From the NCBI GenBank assembly GCA_016177705.1, contig JACOUT010000006.1:124001-188000 (forward strand): 64,000 bases of DNA. The letters are read 5' to 3'. The DNA is from Deltaproteobacteria bacterium (GTDB lineage: Bacteria; Myxococcota; UBA727; VGSZ01). How positions within the stretch are numbered: position 1 is the first letter of the stretch; each line of letters begins with the position of its first letter. The translations under genes and the position numbers were made by a program. Of this stretch, positions 15,918-24,639 are shown piece by piece. The notes under the pieces are model-generated. The model worked only from the letters and a program-made list of their open reading frames with translations, searched no databases and was not told the DNA's origin.

Positions 15918-18104
15918 GTGAGCGAGCGTTACGGCGACTACGAGCTGCTCCGGCTTATCGCCACCGGCGGTATGGCCGAGATCTATCTCGCGCGTCACGA
16001 CGGCGTCGCCGGCTTGTCTCGCATGGTGGTGGTCAAGCGCATGCTGCCGCAACTGGCCGTGCGCCCCGATTTCGTGCGCATGTTCCTCGACGAGGCGCGC
16101 CTGGCCGCCAAGCTCAACCACCCGAATATCGTGCAGGTGTTCAACCTCGGCGAGGTCGACCACAGCTACTACATCGCCATGGAATTCGTCGACGGTCCGC
16201 ACCTGGGCGCGTTGTTCGCCCACTCGCTGCGCCAGCGCGCCGCGTTGCCCGTCGAGCTGTGTGTGCAGACCGTTGCGCGCGCGGCGGACGGCCTGCACTA
16301 CGCGCACGAGGTCAACGACCCGGAGACGGACACGCCGCTCTCCATCGTCCACCGCGACATCTCGCCGCAGAACCTGCTGGTGTCGCGCCACGGCGACGTC
16401 AAGGTGACCGACTTCGGCGTCGCCAAGGCGTCGAACCAACAGACCAAGACGCGCACCGGCATCATCAAGGGCAAGGTCGCGTACATGTCGCCCGAGCAAT
16501 GCCTGGGCGAGGCCGTCGATCGTCGCACCGACGTGTTCGCGCTCGGCATCGTGCTCTACGAGTTGCTGACGCGCCGGCGGCTGTTCCGCGAGAAGTCCGA
16601 CTTGCTGATCATGCAGCGCATCACCACCGAGACGGTGGCCGCGCCCTCGACGATCAACAAGGAGATCGACGCCGAGCTGGACGCCATCTGCGCCAAGGCG
16701 CTGGCGCGCAAGCGCGAGGAGCGCTTCTCCTCGGCGTCCGACTTTGCCGAGGCCCTCGACTCCTGGCTCGCCACGCACTTCCGTGGTGATCCTCGCCTGC
16801 ACTTGCAGCGCTGGTTCGAGCAGCACGCGGGCGAGCTGGTTGTGAGCACCAGGGACGAGCTGTCGAGCCCTGAGGGCGCCACCGCGCGCCTGAAGAACGC
16901 GCCGGCCACCAGCCCCGGCGAGGCCACCTCGGCGACGCCGTCGCTCAACTCGGCCGAGACCGTGATGTCGAGCCCGGAGCGACGCCTGCCTGTGCGTGGC
17001 GCCGCGCCCGCCGAAACCACCCAACGGCGCGCCGACCCTCGCACCGAGTCTTCGGCCGAGGTCGATCAGACCGGCGAGCCCCCGCCGGACGGGGAGTCGG
17101 AGGCGGCCGCCATCGAGGAGGAGCAGCAGACGGTCAGCTTGCCGCGCGACGCGGTGCTCGCGGCGCTGCAGCCGCCGGCGAAGGAGGAGTCCGAGCCCGT
17201 GGTGCTGCCGCGCTCCAACCGGCTGCTGCCCATCGCTGCCGGCGTGGCCGCCGCGCTCGTGCTCGGCGTGGTGTCGGTGATGCTCGCCACCGGAGGTGGC
17301 GAGCAGGCGGGATCGGCGGTGGTCGTCGACGCGGGCGGTGGCGGCGATGTCCCGAGCCCGCCCGACCCGGCGCCTCCTCACCAGGCCGTCGCCAAGGTGC
17401 GCGTGGAGACCGAGCCGCCCGGTGTCGCCATCCTGTCCGACGACGATCGAGTGGTCGGCAAGTCGCCCGTGACGTTCGAGCACCAGGCCGGGCCGATGAA
17501 GGTGACCGCCCAGTTCCCCGACCAGTCGCCGGTGGCGCTGGAGGTCACGCTCGAGCCCGGCGAAGAGCGGACGCTGCGGCTGCTCGCCAAGGTGCCCCTC
17601 GAGATCAAGAGCGCGCCGGCTCGCGCCAAGGTGCGGGTGGCAGGCGTGCTCAAGGGCGAGACCCCGTTCAAGGAGCGAGCGCTCATCACCCCCGAGCAGG
17701 ACGTCGAGGTCCGCCTCGAGCTGGACGGGTACGAGCCGATCACGCGTGTCTTGCACGCGGTTGCCGGCCAGGGGGTGAGGCTCGACGAGACGCTGGCGGC
17801 GGCGACCAAGCGCCGTCCCCCCGATCCGGTGCGGCCGCGCACGGCCGACCCCGGCTTCCTCAACATGCGCTCCACCCCCTGGGTCAACGTGCGCCTCCAA
17901 GGCGGCGGCAGCCTCGGCGCCACCATCTTCACCAATCAGAAGGTGCCTTCCGGTCGGCAGACGCTGGTCTTGTCGAACCCGGAGCTTGGCCTGTCGGACT
18001 CGTTGCAGGTGGTCATCCCGGAGGGGAAGGCGCTCAGCGTCATTCTCGAGTGGGAGAAGAGGCCGAGCGGCGGTTGGCGCATCAAGACCAAGACCATCAG
18101 GTAA
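15918..18104 (+). CDS. Membrane Ser/Thr protein kinase with PEGA repeats
   Basis: From GTG 15918 the protein has 728 residues. The N-terminal kinase domain (about 8-275) has the Gly loop IATGGMAEIY, Lys40, the alphaC Glu in FLDEAR, HRD with Asp147 and DFG with Asp165, so it should be active. A low-complexity linker rich in Ser, Pro and Glu (310-430) leads to one transmembrane helix (about 436-458). The periplasmic part carries PEGA-type repeats starting at VRVETEPPGV and VPLEIKSAPA, plus a divergent third near the C-terminus. Upstream in-frame codons exist, but conservation begins at SERYGDYELL. It is followed after 21 bp by the HEAT-repeat gene. It probably phosphorylates cytoplasmic partners in response to an envelope cue. 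Confidence 0.93.
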   Translation: MSERYGDYELLRLIATGGMAEIYLARHDGVAGLSRMVVVKRMLPQLAVRPDFVRMFLDEARLAAKLNHPNIVQVFNLGEVDHSYYIAMEFVDGPHLGALFAHSLRQRAALPVELCVQTVARAADGLHYAHEVNDPETDTPLSIVHRDISPQNLLVSRHGDVKVTDFGVAKASNQQTKTRTGIIKGKVAYMSPEQCLGEAVDRRTDVFALGIVLYELLTRRRLFREKSDLLIMQRITTETVAAPSTINKEIDAELDAICAKALARKREERFSSASDFAEALDSWLATHFRGDPRLHLQRWFEQHAGELVVSTRDELSSPEGATARLKNAPATSPGEATSATPSLNSAETVMSSPERRLPVRGAAPAETTQRRADPRTESSAEVDQTGEPPPDGESEAAAIEEEQQTVSLPRDAVLAALQPPAKEESEPVVLPRSNRLLPIAAGVAAALVLGVVSVMLATGGGEQAGSAVVVDAGGGGDVPSPPDPAPPHQAVAKVRVETEPPGVAILSDDDRVVGKSPVTFEHQAGPMKVTAQFPDQSPVALEVTLEPGEERTLRLLAKVPLEIKSAPARAKVRVAGVLKGETPFKERALITPEQDVEVRLELDGYEPITRVLHAVAGQGVRLDETLAAATKRRPPDPVRPRTADPGFLNMRSTPWVNVRLQGGGSLGATIFTNQKVPSGRQTLVLSNPELGLSDSLQVVIPEGKALSVILEWEKRPSGGWRIKTKTIR

Positions 18105-18125
18105 TTCCTGGTAGATTGCACGGCG

Positions 18126-19895
18126 ATGGTCGCGGAAGGCACCTCAGCGGGAGTGGACAAGAACAAGGGACTCGCCGACGAGGCGCGCCCGGTGTTCGAG
18201 CGCCTGCGCAAGGGCCTCAAGAACATCCAGCTCTACCGGCACAACACCGAGCGCTACCCCGAGTACCTGGAGCCGTTCGTCAAGGGTCTGCAAGAGCTGC
18301 TGGCGCGCCACAGCATGATCCAGCTCAAGCTCGACCCGGTCGCCTACAAGCTCGGGCAGCACGTCGTCTTCGAGGACGACGGGCGCGAGGCCAACCTGAT
18401 CTACCCGCTCTGGCAGGCGGGCATTCGGCTGCTCATCTTCAAGAACGGCGTCACCGCCGAAGAGGTGCTCAAGTTCTTCCTGCTGTGTTTCGGCGCCAAC
18501 GAGGCCGAGCGCAAGAACCGCGGCGAGGACATCATCACGCAGCTCTGGAAGGCCGAGCTCGAGTGCATCGAGTACATCGTCGTGGAGGGCTTCAAGGTCC
18601 TTGCCGACGAGGAGCTGGAGGACGTTGAGATCGAGGTCGAGAAGGTCGTCGCCTACCTGTACCGGCAGTTGCAGTCGAACTCCGACGACTACCTGCGCTT
18701 TGCGCGGGTCAACTCGGAAGACCTCGACATGCAGCTCGAGAACGTCGACCAGATGCGCGGCAACGTCATCCAGGGCGTCACCGCCACGCCGGGCGACAAG
18801 GCGCGCATCCAGCAGATGCTCGGCCGTGAAGAGGCGCGCCACCTGTCGAAGATGGTGGTGGTGCTGTTCCAGTTGCTCGAGCTCGATACCTCCGAGGAGA
18901 ACTTCGAGGACGTGGCCGAGGCCTTCGTGCAGTTGCTCGACGCGTTGCTCCTGTCCGAGAACTTCAGCGCCATCCAACAGATCCGAGAGCGTTTTCACCA
19001 CGCCGGCCAGAAGCCGAACTCCAAGCAGACGACGCGCGACCTGGTACAGCGCTGCGAGCTTCGTTTCGTCGGCCGCATGGGCGAGAGCCAGCGCGTGCAG
19101 GCCATAGGCAACATCCTCAACTCGGGTATCGCCAAAGACGCCGACGGCGTGAGGAATTACCTGTATGCGCTCGGCGTCGACGCCATCCCCTCACTGATCG
19201 ACATGCTGGAGACCCTGCAACTGCTGCCCAACCGCCGCTTGGTCTGCGACGTGCTCGCGGCCATCGGCGGCGCTTATGTCGACACCTTCGCCCAGCGTTT
19301 GACGCACCCGTCGTCGAACCTGGTCAAGGACATGATCTACGTGATCGACAAGGTGAACCCGCAGAACAAGTTCCAGATCTTCGCCACCGTGCTCGAGCAC
19401 CCGAACGCCATCCTGCGGCTCGAGACGCTCGCCGTCATCGGCCGAAGCGGCGGCGACGAGTGCTTCGACTACATCGCGCGCGTCATCAAGCAGCACCCCG
19501 ACGCGCAGATGCGCTCCCAGGCGGCGCGCATGCTGCCGAACTTCCCCGCCGACAAGGGCGCGAGCTTGCTGTTGGGCATCATCGAATCGGAGGCTTTCGA
19601 GAAAGCGTCCGACCCCGAGAAGAAGGCGCTGTTCGCCTCGGTGGTGATGATGCACGCCCCCCAGACCGACCAATTCCTGAAGGACATCTTCGACCAGAAG
19701 AGCGGCATGTTCGCCAAGAAGCGCGTCGACGACATGAAGCTCCTGGCCATCGGCGGCCTCGAGGCGGCGCCGTCCATCGTGGGCTTGCAGATGCTGGCGC
19801 AGGTGGCGCAGGATCTGAAACGCCACAACAAGGACGTGTGCGAGGCCGCGCGCGCCGCTGCCATCAACGTCAAGGCCAAGCTGCTCGGCAGCTAA
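18126..19895 (+). CDS. HEAT-repeat protein, probable kinase-pathway scaffold
   Basis: This is a soluble, acidic, almost wholly alpha-helical protein of 589 residues. The C-terminal half (about 370-589) shows HEAT-like helix pairs: RLVCDVLAAIGG, ILRLETLAVIGRSGG, AQMRSQAARMLPNF and DDMKLLAIGGLEAAPS. The N-terminal half has a long helical domain with LYRHNTERYPEYLEPF. There is no signal or membrane segment. It lies between the Ser/Thr kinase (21 bp gap) and the HD-GYP relative (13 bp gap), which share an operon. I infer an adaptor in that signalling module; no enzyme motif is present. Confidence 0.82.
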   Translation: MVAEGTSAGVDKNKGLADEARPVFERLRKGLKNIQLYRHNTERYPEYLEPFVKGLQELLARHSMIQLKLDPVAYKLGQHVVFEDDGREANLIYPLWQAGIRLLIFKNGVTAEEVLKFFLLCFGANEAERKNRGEDIITQLWKAELECIEYIVVEGFKVLADEELEDVEIEVEKVVAYLYRQLQSNSDDYLRFARVNSEDLDMQLENVDQMRGNVIQGVTATPGDKARIQQMLGREEARHLSKMVVVLFQLLELDTSEENFEDVAEAFVQLLDALLLSENFSAIQQIRERFHHAGQKPNSKQTTRDLVQRCELRFVGRMGESQRVQAIGNILNSGIAKDADGVRNYLYALGVDAIPSLIDMLETLQLLPNRRLVCDVLAAIGGAYVDTFAQRLTHPSSNLVKDMIYVIDKVNPQNKFQIFATVLEHPNAILRLETLAVIGRSGGDECFDYIARVIKQHPDAQMRSQAARMLPNFPADKGASLLLGIIESEAFEKASDPEKKALFASVVMMHAPQTDQFLKDIFDQKSGMFAKKRVDDMKLLAIGGLEAAPSIVGLQMLAQVAQDLKRHNKDVCEAARAAAINVKAKLLGS

Positions 19896-19908
19896 ACGGG
19901 ACGCTGCG

Positions 19909-21240
19909 ATGACGTCGGACAAGAAGGGCGCAGCGATTGGCCAGGTCGACCTGAAGAAGGCGGCGCAGCAGCCGGGCGTGCAGCGCGGCCGCGACACCAA
20001 GCTGCAACAGCTCGGCCGTCAGACGATCTCCACGTTGTACATGCTGGTGCGCAACGTGAAGATGTACGACCCCGACAACGACATCTTCGTGCAGCCGTTC
20101 GAGAACCTGCGGACGGCCATCAACACCATCGTCGCGGTCGACGGCCTGTACCAGCTCCAAGCGTGCGGCACCACGGTCTACGTCAACAACAAGCAGCTCC
20201 AGCTCGACTTCGCCTCGCTCGACAACGTGCGCTTCCTCACGGAGGAGTTCAAGACGCGCGACGTCGGCGGCTTCAACGTCGCGCGCCCGGTGCAACTGCA
20301 AGAGCTGAAGGACTTCATCTGGATCTTCTCGCCGAGGAACGAATCCTCGGTCGAGGAGGACGGCGTCCAGGGCAAGAAGCTGCTCAACATCAAGGTAGGC
20401 AAGTTCGCCAAGATCCGCGATCAGCTCGACAAGATGGAGGACAACGCCATCGAGTCGGAGCGCAAAGTCGACCGAAAGAAATACGCGCTCACGATCTATG
20501 CCCGCACCATCTACTACATGCGCAAGTTCATCGAGCGACTGCAGAGCGGCGGTCAATTGCCCTCGATGCAGCCCGCCCAGCGCCTGGTGCAGGACTTCGT
20601 CGACATCGCGGCCGAGCAGCGCTCGCACTTCCTCGGCATGACCACCACGCGCAGCGTGGACGAGTACCTGCTGTTCCACTCCGTCAACACCATGCAGATC
20701 GCCATCGTGTTCGGGCAGGAGCTCGGCCTGTCGCGCACGCAGATGCACGAGCTCGGCATGGCGGCGCTGTTCCACGATATCGGCATGGCCGAGATCGATC
20801 CGGGCATCCTCAACAAACGTCGTCAGCTCACCAAGGACGAGCGCCGGCGCATCGATCTGTTCCCGCTGCACACCGTGAAGACGCTGCTCAAGGGGCGCAG
20901 CCTCGACATGGGCATGACCAAGCGCATCATCGCGTCCTACGAGGCCAAGGTCGACTACAGCGTGCCCATGAAGGACAAGGACGGCAACGTCAAGCTGATG
21001 CTGCCGAAGGTGGAGCTGGGCGTGTACGGCAGCGTCATCAACGTCGCCGCCACCTACGACGCGCTCACCTCGGCGCGGCCGTTCCGCGAGTCCTATGGCC
21101 CCGAAGTCGCGCTCACCTTGATGATGAGCGACATGCAGTACAAGTTCGACCCGTTCCTGCTGCGCGTGTTCATGAAGGTCATGGCCATCCAGCCGGTGAA
21201 GGTGCTGCCGCCCGGACAGCAGGTCATCTCGTTCGGGTGA
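19909..21240 (+). CDS. HD-domain (HD-GYP-like) protein with degenerate active site
   Basis: The 443 residues have an N-terminal helical/mixed region (1-230) and a C-terminal HD-GYP-type domain (about 245-430). His257 and the doublet His289-Asp290 (LFHDIGM) are retained, and LFPLHTVKTLL follows at the expected place. The hallmark HHExxDGxGYP is replaced by IASYEAKVDYSVP. The later metal-binding VA-D of VADxYDAL reads VAATYDAL. At least three metal ligands of a c-di-GMP phosphodiesterase are therefore missing. It is likely a sensory or scaffolding pseudo-phosphodiesterase, or has altered activity. It is the third gene after the kinase and the HEAT protein. Its last 17 bp overlap the convergent flavoprotein gene. 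Confidence 0.85.
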   Translation: MTSDKKGAAIGQVDLKKAAQQPGVQRGRDTKLQQLGRQTISTLYMLVRNVKMYDPDNDIFVQPFENLRTAINTIVAVDGLYQLQACGTTVYVNNKQLQLDFASLDNVRFLTEEFKTRDVGGFNVARPVQLQELKDFIWIFSPRNESSVEEDGVQGKKLLNIKVGKFAKIRDQLDKMEDNAIESERKVDRKKYALTIYARTIYYMRKFIERLQSGGQLPSMQPAQRLVQDFVDIAAEQRSHFLGMTTTRSVDEYLLFHSVNTMQIAIVFGQELGLSRTQMHELGMAALFHDIGMAEIDPGILNKRRQLTKDERRRIDLFPLHTVKTLLKGRSLDMGMTKRIIASYEAKVDYSVPMKDKDGNVKLMLPKVELGVYGSVINVAATYDALTSARPFRESYGPEVALTLMMSDMQYKFDPFLLRVFMKVMAIQPVKVLPPGQQVISFG

Positions 21241-22798
21241 CCAACGTCGCCAGGATGGCGCGCGCCACGCGCTGGCCGTCGAGCGCGGCGCTCACGATAC
21301 CCCCGGCGTAGCCCGCACCCTCGCCCGCCGGGTAGAGGCCGGCCACGTCGATGGACTCGAGCGAGACCGGAGCGCGCGCCACGCGCACGGGCGCGCTGGT
21401 GCGCGTCTCGACGCCTACCAGCAGCGCGTCGGCACCGGCGTAGCCCGGCATGGTGCGCTCGAAGGCGGCGAGCGCGCGCCGTAGGCGGTGCGCGATGGCG
21501 ACACCCGAGGCGTCGAGCACTGCGGCGAGGTCCGCGGCGGCGACGCCGGGCTGGTAGCTCGTGGTCGGCAGCGTCGACGATGTGTGGCCCGCCGTGAAGT
21601 CGGCGGCGCGGCACGCCGGCGCGCGCAGCTTGCCGCCGCCGGCCGCGAGCGCCGCCTCCTCGATCTTGCGCTGCACCTCGAGTAGCGCGAACGGCCCGGT
21701 GTGGCCGGCGCGCGCCGCGTCCTCGAGCTCCACCGCCACCACTAGCCCCGAGTTCGCGTACGGCGAGTCGCGGCGCTTCAAGCTCATGCCGTTCACCACC
21801 AGGCCGGTCGGCTCGGTGGCGGCCGGGACGATGAAGCCCCCCGGGCACATGCAGAAGGAGAACACGCCACGCCCGTCCACCTGCTCGACGATGCGGTAGG
21901 CGGCGTTCGGCAACCTCGGGTGGTCGGCGTGGGCGCCGTACTGCAGACGATTGATGAAGGCCTGCGGGTGCTCGATGCGCACGCCGACGGCGAGCCCCTT
22001 GGCCTCGAGGCGCGCGCCGCGTGCGTGCAGCATGCGGTAGACGTCGCGCGCCGAGTGGCCGGTGGCGAGCACGAGCGCGTCGCAGGGCAGCTCATCGCCG
22101 TCCGCCAGCCGCGCCGCGCGCACGGCGCCGCCCTGCACGTCGAGATCGACGACGCGCGCGCCAAAGCGGAACTGCACGCCGCAGGCCTCGAGGCGTTCGC
22201 GCAGCGACGTGATCACCTTGGGCAGCAGGTTCGAGCCGATGTGCGGGCGCGCGTCGATCAGGATGTCGTGCGGCGCGCCGCACAGCGTCAGCACCTCGAG
22301 CACGTCGCGCACGTCGCCGCGCTTGGTAGCGCGCGTGTACAGCTTGCCGTCCGAGTAGGTGCCGGCGCCGCCCTCGCCGAAGCAGTAGTTGCTGTCGGGA
22401 TCGACGACGCCGTGGCGGTTCAGTCCCTTCAGGTCGACGCGGCGCGGCTGCACCGTCTTGCCGCGGTCGAGCACCACAGAGGCGACTCCGGCGCGCGCGA
22501 GCTCCCAGGCGCAGAACAAGCCCGCGGGGCCGTCGCCAACGACGAGCACGCGCGCCGGCGCGCGCACCGCCACCGGCCACGGCTTTCCGAGCTCATCGAG
22601 GGCGCGCGGCGGATCGAGCGAGACCACGACATGAAAGCGCACACGGCCGCGGCGCGCGTCGATGCTACGGCGCACCACGTGCACGTGCTGCAGGTCAGCG
22701 GGGCGCTGCTTGGTGACGCGCGCGGCGGCGAGGCGCAGCGCCTCGACGTCGTCGGCGTCCTCGAGGCCGAGCTCCAGCTCGACCTTGCGCTCGGTCAT
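21224..22798 (-). CDS. FAD-dependent dehydrogenase, COG2509-like
   Basis: The 524 residues from ATG 22798 have an N-terminal alpha/beta domain of about 85 residues (with HVVRRSIDARRG) that precedes a Rossmann FAD site, VLVVGDGPAGLFCAWELARAG (about 86-106). Further family marks are GEGGAGTYSDGKLYTR, the LATGHSARD motif and a C-terminal LYPAGEGAGYAGGIVSAA flavin-binding motif. COG2509 members are uncharacterised flavoproteins found widely in bacteria; the substrate is unknown. ATG overlaps the recF stop (ATGA), so translation is coupled to recF. The C-terminus overlaps the convergent HD gene. Confidence 0.88.
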   Translation of the reverse strand: MTERKVELELGLEDADDVEALRLAAARVTKQRPADLQHVHVVRRSIDARRGRVRFHVVVSLDPPRALDELGKPWPVAVRAPARVLVVGDGPAGLFCAWELARAGVASVVLDRGKTVQPRRVDLKGLNRHGVVDPDSNYCFGEGGAGTYSDGKLYTRATKRGDVRDVLEVLTLCGAPHDILIDARPHIGSNLLPKVITSLRERLEACGVQFRFGARVVDLDVQGGAVRAARLADGDELPCDALVLATGHSARDVYRMLHARGARLEAKGLAVGVRIEHPQAFINRLQYGAHADHPRLPNAAYRIVEQVDGRGVFSFCMCPGGFIVPAATEPTGLVVNGMSLKRRDSPYANSGLVVAVELEDAARAGHTGPFALLEVQRKIEEAALAAGGGKLRAPACRAADFTAGHTSSTLPTTSYQPGVAAADLAAVLDASGVAIAHRLRRALAAFERTMPGYAGADALLVGVETRTSAPVRVARAPVSLESIDVAGLYPAGEGAGYAGGIVSAALDGQRVARAILATLVTRTR

Positions 22799-23919
22799 GG
22801 CACAGCCTCCTGCACGACGCGCCCCGCGCGCACCTGGAGCACGAGCGCATCGCCCAGCACGGGCACCGCGGCGGCGTGGGTGGCGGTGACGAAGGTCTGG
22901 GCGCCGGTCTCGTCGACGGCGGCGAACAGGCGCGCCGCGCGCGCCGGATCGAGCTCGCCGGCGACGTCGTCGAGCAGCAGCAGCGGGCCGGCGCCGCGCA
23001 CCTCGGCCACCAAGCGCACCTGCGCGAGCTTGAGCGCCAACACCAGCGCGCGCGCCTCGCCCTGCGACGCCAGGAAGCGCGCGCGCCGGTCGGCCTTGAG
23101 GATGGCGACGTCGTCGTGGTGGGGGCCGACCGTGGTGGTGCGTCGGCGCAGGTCCTGCTCTCTCGCGCCCGCTAGCAGCGCCGGCATGCGCGCGATCAGC
23201 TCGGCAGCGCTCCTCCCGCCCGACTCGTCCCCCATCGTGTCGTCGAGCGCACACTGGTAGCGCAGGCCTGCGTCAAGCTCGTCGCCGCCGATGGCGCGCG
23301 CCTCGTGCGCGAAGCGCGGCCCGAGACGAGCTGCTGCCGCGGCGCGCGCCAACGCGAGCGCGACCGCGGCCTCCGCGAACGGTTGGTCGTAGCTGTGCAA
23401 GAGCTCATGGTCGACGACAGGAGCCTTGAGCACCCGGTTCCTGCGCTCGAGCGCCTCGTCGAAGCGGCGCGCGAGCGTCGCGAAACCCGGGTCGAGCGAG
23501 AACGCCACCCGATCGAGCATGCGGCGGCGCAGCTCGGGCCCGCCGCGCACCAGCGCGTTCTCGTCGGGCAGGAAGGCGACCACGCCGAGCTGGCGCCACA
23601 GCTCGCTCGCGTCCCTGACCGCCTTGCCGCCGATGGTGGCGCGCTTGCCGCTGGCCTCGACGATCACCTCCACCGGCAGCGGCCCCTCGGCCTGGAAGCG
23701 GGCGCGCACCACGGCGCGCTCGCGGCCCTCGCCCAGCAGCTCTCGTTGGCGCTCGAGCGGCTTGAGCGGCCGCAGCGAGGCCGCCAGGTGCACGGCTTCG
23801 AGCAGGTTGGTCTTGCCCTGGCCGTTGTCGCCGACCAGCAACGTCAGCCGGCGATGCGGCGCGAGCTCGACCTCGACCAGGTTCCTGAGCCCGTCACAGG
23901 TGAGGTGCTCGAGGTGCAC
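22795..23919 (-). CDS. recF: DNA replication and repair protein RecF
   Basis: RecF is an SMC-like ATPase that helps load RecA at ssDNA gaps. The 374 residues show Walker A GDNGQGKTN (about 30-38), an ABC-type signature SQGEARAL and Walker B LLLLDDVAGELD, all in the right order. The N-terminal HLEHLTCDGLRN strand is typical. Length is normal. Unlike in many bacteria it is not beside dnaA/dnaN here; it is coupled to a flavoprotein downstream and follows a small helical protein gene (26 bp gap) upstream. Confidence 0.94.
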   Translation of the reverse strand: MHLEHLTCDGLRNLVEVELAPHRRLTLLVGDNGQGKTNLLEAVHLAASLRPLKPLERQRELLGEGRERAVVRARFQAEGPLPVEVIVEASGKRATIGGKAVRDASELWRQLGVVAFLPDENALVRGGPELRRRMLDRVAFSLDPGFATLARRFDEALERRNRVLKAPVVDHELLHSYDQPFAEAAVALALARAAAAARLGPRFAHEARAIGGDELDAGLRYQCALDDTMGDESGGRSAAELIARMPALLAGAREQDLRRRTTTVGPHHDDVAILKADRRARFLASQGEARALVLALKLAQVRLVAEVRGAGPLLLLDDVAGELDPARAARLFAAVDETGAQTFVTATHAAAVPVLGDALVLQVRAGRVVQEAVP

Positions 23920-23945
23920 GGCTCGTTTGATCTTCTGCCACGCAA

Positions 23946-24590
23946 TCAGCGCGGCAGCGTCTTGAGCGCCGCGCGCGCGGCGCCGAGCGCGCTCTCGCCG
24001 GCGCCGGCGCCGAGCTTGAGGATCTCGTCGAGCTTCTTCCTGGCGAGCGCGAAGTCGGCCGCGCTGGCACCGTCGGCATGTGCGGCGGCGATGCGCAGCA
24101 TGAAGTGGGCGCGCTCGACCGGATCGGCGGCGCCGGCGGCGAGCGCGCCGAGGTGCTCCAGGCGCTGGCGATCGCAGGCCATCACCTCGTTGGTGGGCGC
24201 CTGCGACTCGCGCAACAACAGCGCTAGAAAGTCGAGCCCTTGCGCGCTGTGGATCGACGGGCGCACCCCTTCGGGGAGCAGCTTCTTCAGCTCGAAGATG
24301 GCCTGCTTGGTCTTCTTCTGCCCGTGGAGCAACAGCGCCAGGCTGACGCGCGCCTCGGGCGAGACCGGCGCGCCGCGCTCGTTGGCTGCGAGCTTGAACA
24401 GCTCGAGCGCGCCGGCCAGGTCCTGGTGGCGGAACAGGCGCATCAAGCCGAGGCGATAACGCACGTCGGCGGCGGTGGCGCCCGCGTCGTCGACCTCGAG
24501 GTACGCCTTGCGCGCCGCCTCGAGGAGGTCGGGGTCGCCGCCGGCTTCAGCGGCCTTGATCGCCTCCAGGGCTTCGGCGGGCGTCGTCAT
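23946..24590 (-). CDS. TPR-like helical protein
   Basis: This is a soluble protein of 214 residues with alternating amphipathic helices: TAADVRYRLGLMRLFRHQ, LAGALELFKLAANERG and ARVSLALLLHGQKK are TPR-like units, followed by more helices to the C-terminus. There is no signal peptide. It lies 26 bp upstream of recF in the same direction and diverges by 49 bp from the PEP-synthase-like gene. Protein-protein interaction is the only function that can be suggested. Confidence 0.7.
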   Translation of the reverse strand: MTTPAEALEAIKAAEAGGDPDLLEAARKAYLEVDDAGATAADVRYRLGLMRLFRHQDLAGALELFKLAANERGAPVSPEARVSLALLLHGQKKTKQAIFELKKLLPEGVRPSIHSAQGLDFLALLLRESQAPTNEVMACDRQRLEHLGALAAGAADPVERAHFMLRIAAAHADGASAADFALARKKLDEILKLGAGAGESALGAARAALKTLPR

Positions 24591-24639
24591 CCTGTCGCGT
24601 CTCTAGCGCAACCGCTCGGCGCAAGGTAGCTCTGCCGTC

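Noticed and set aside
15408..17900. An 830-residue minus-strand open frame across the Ser/Thr kinase
   Set aside because: It is antisense to an intact kinase with all catalytic motifs; codon-position bias favours the plus strand.
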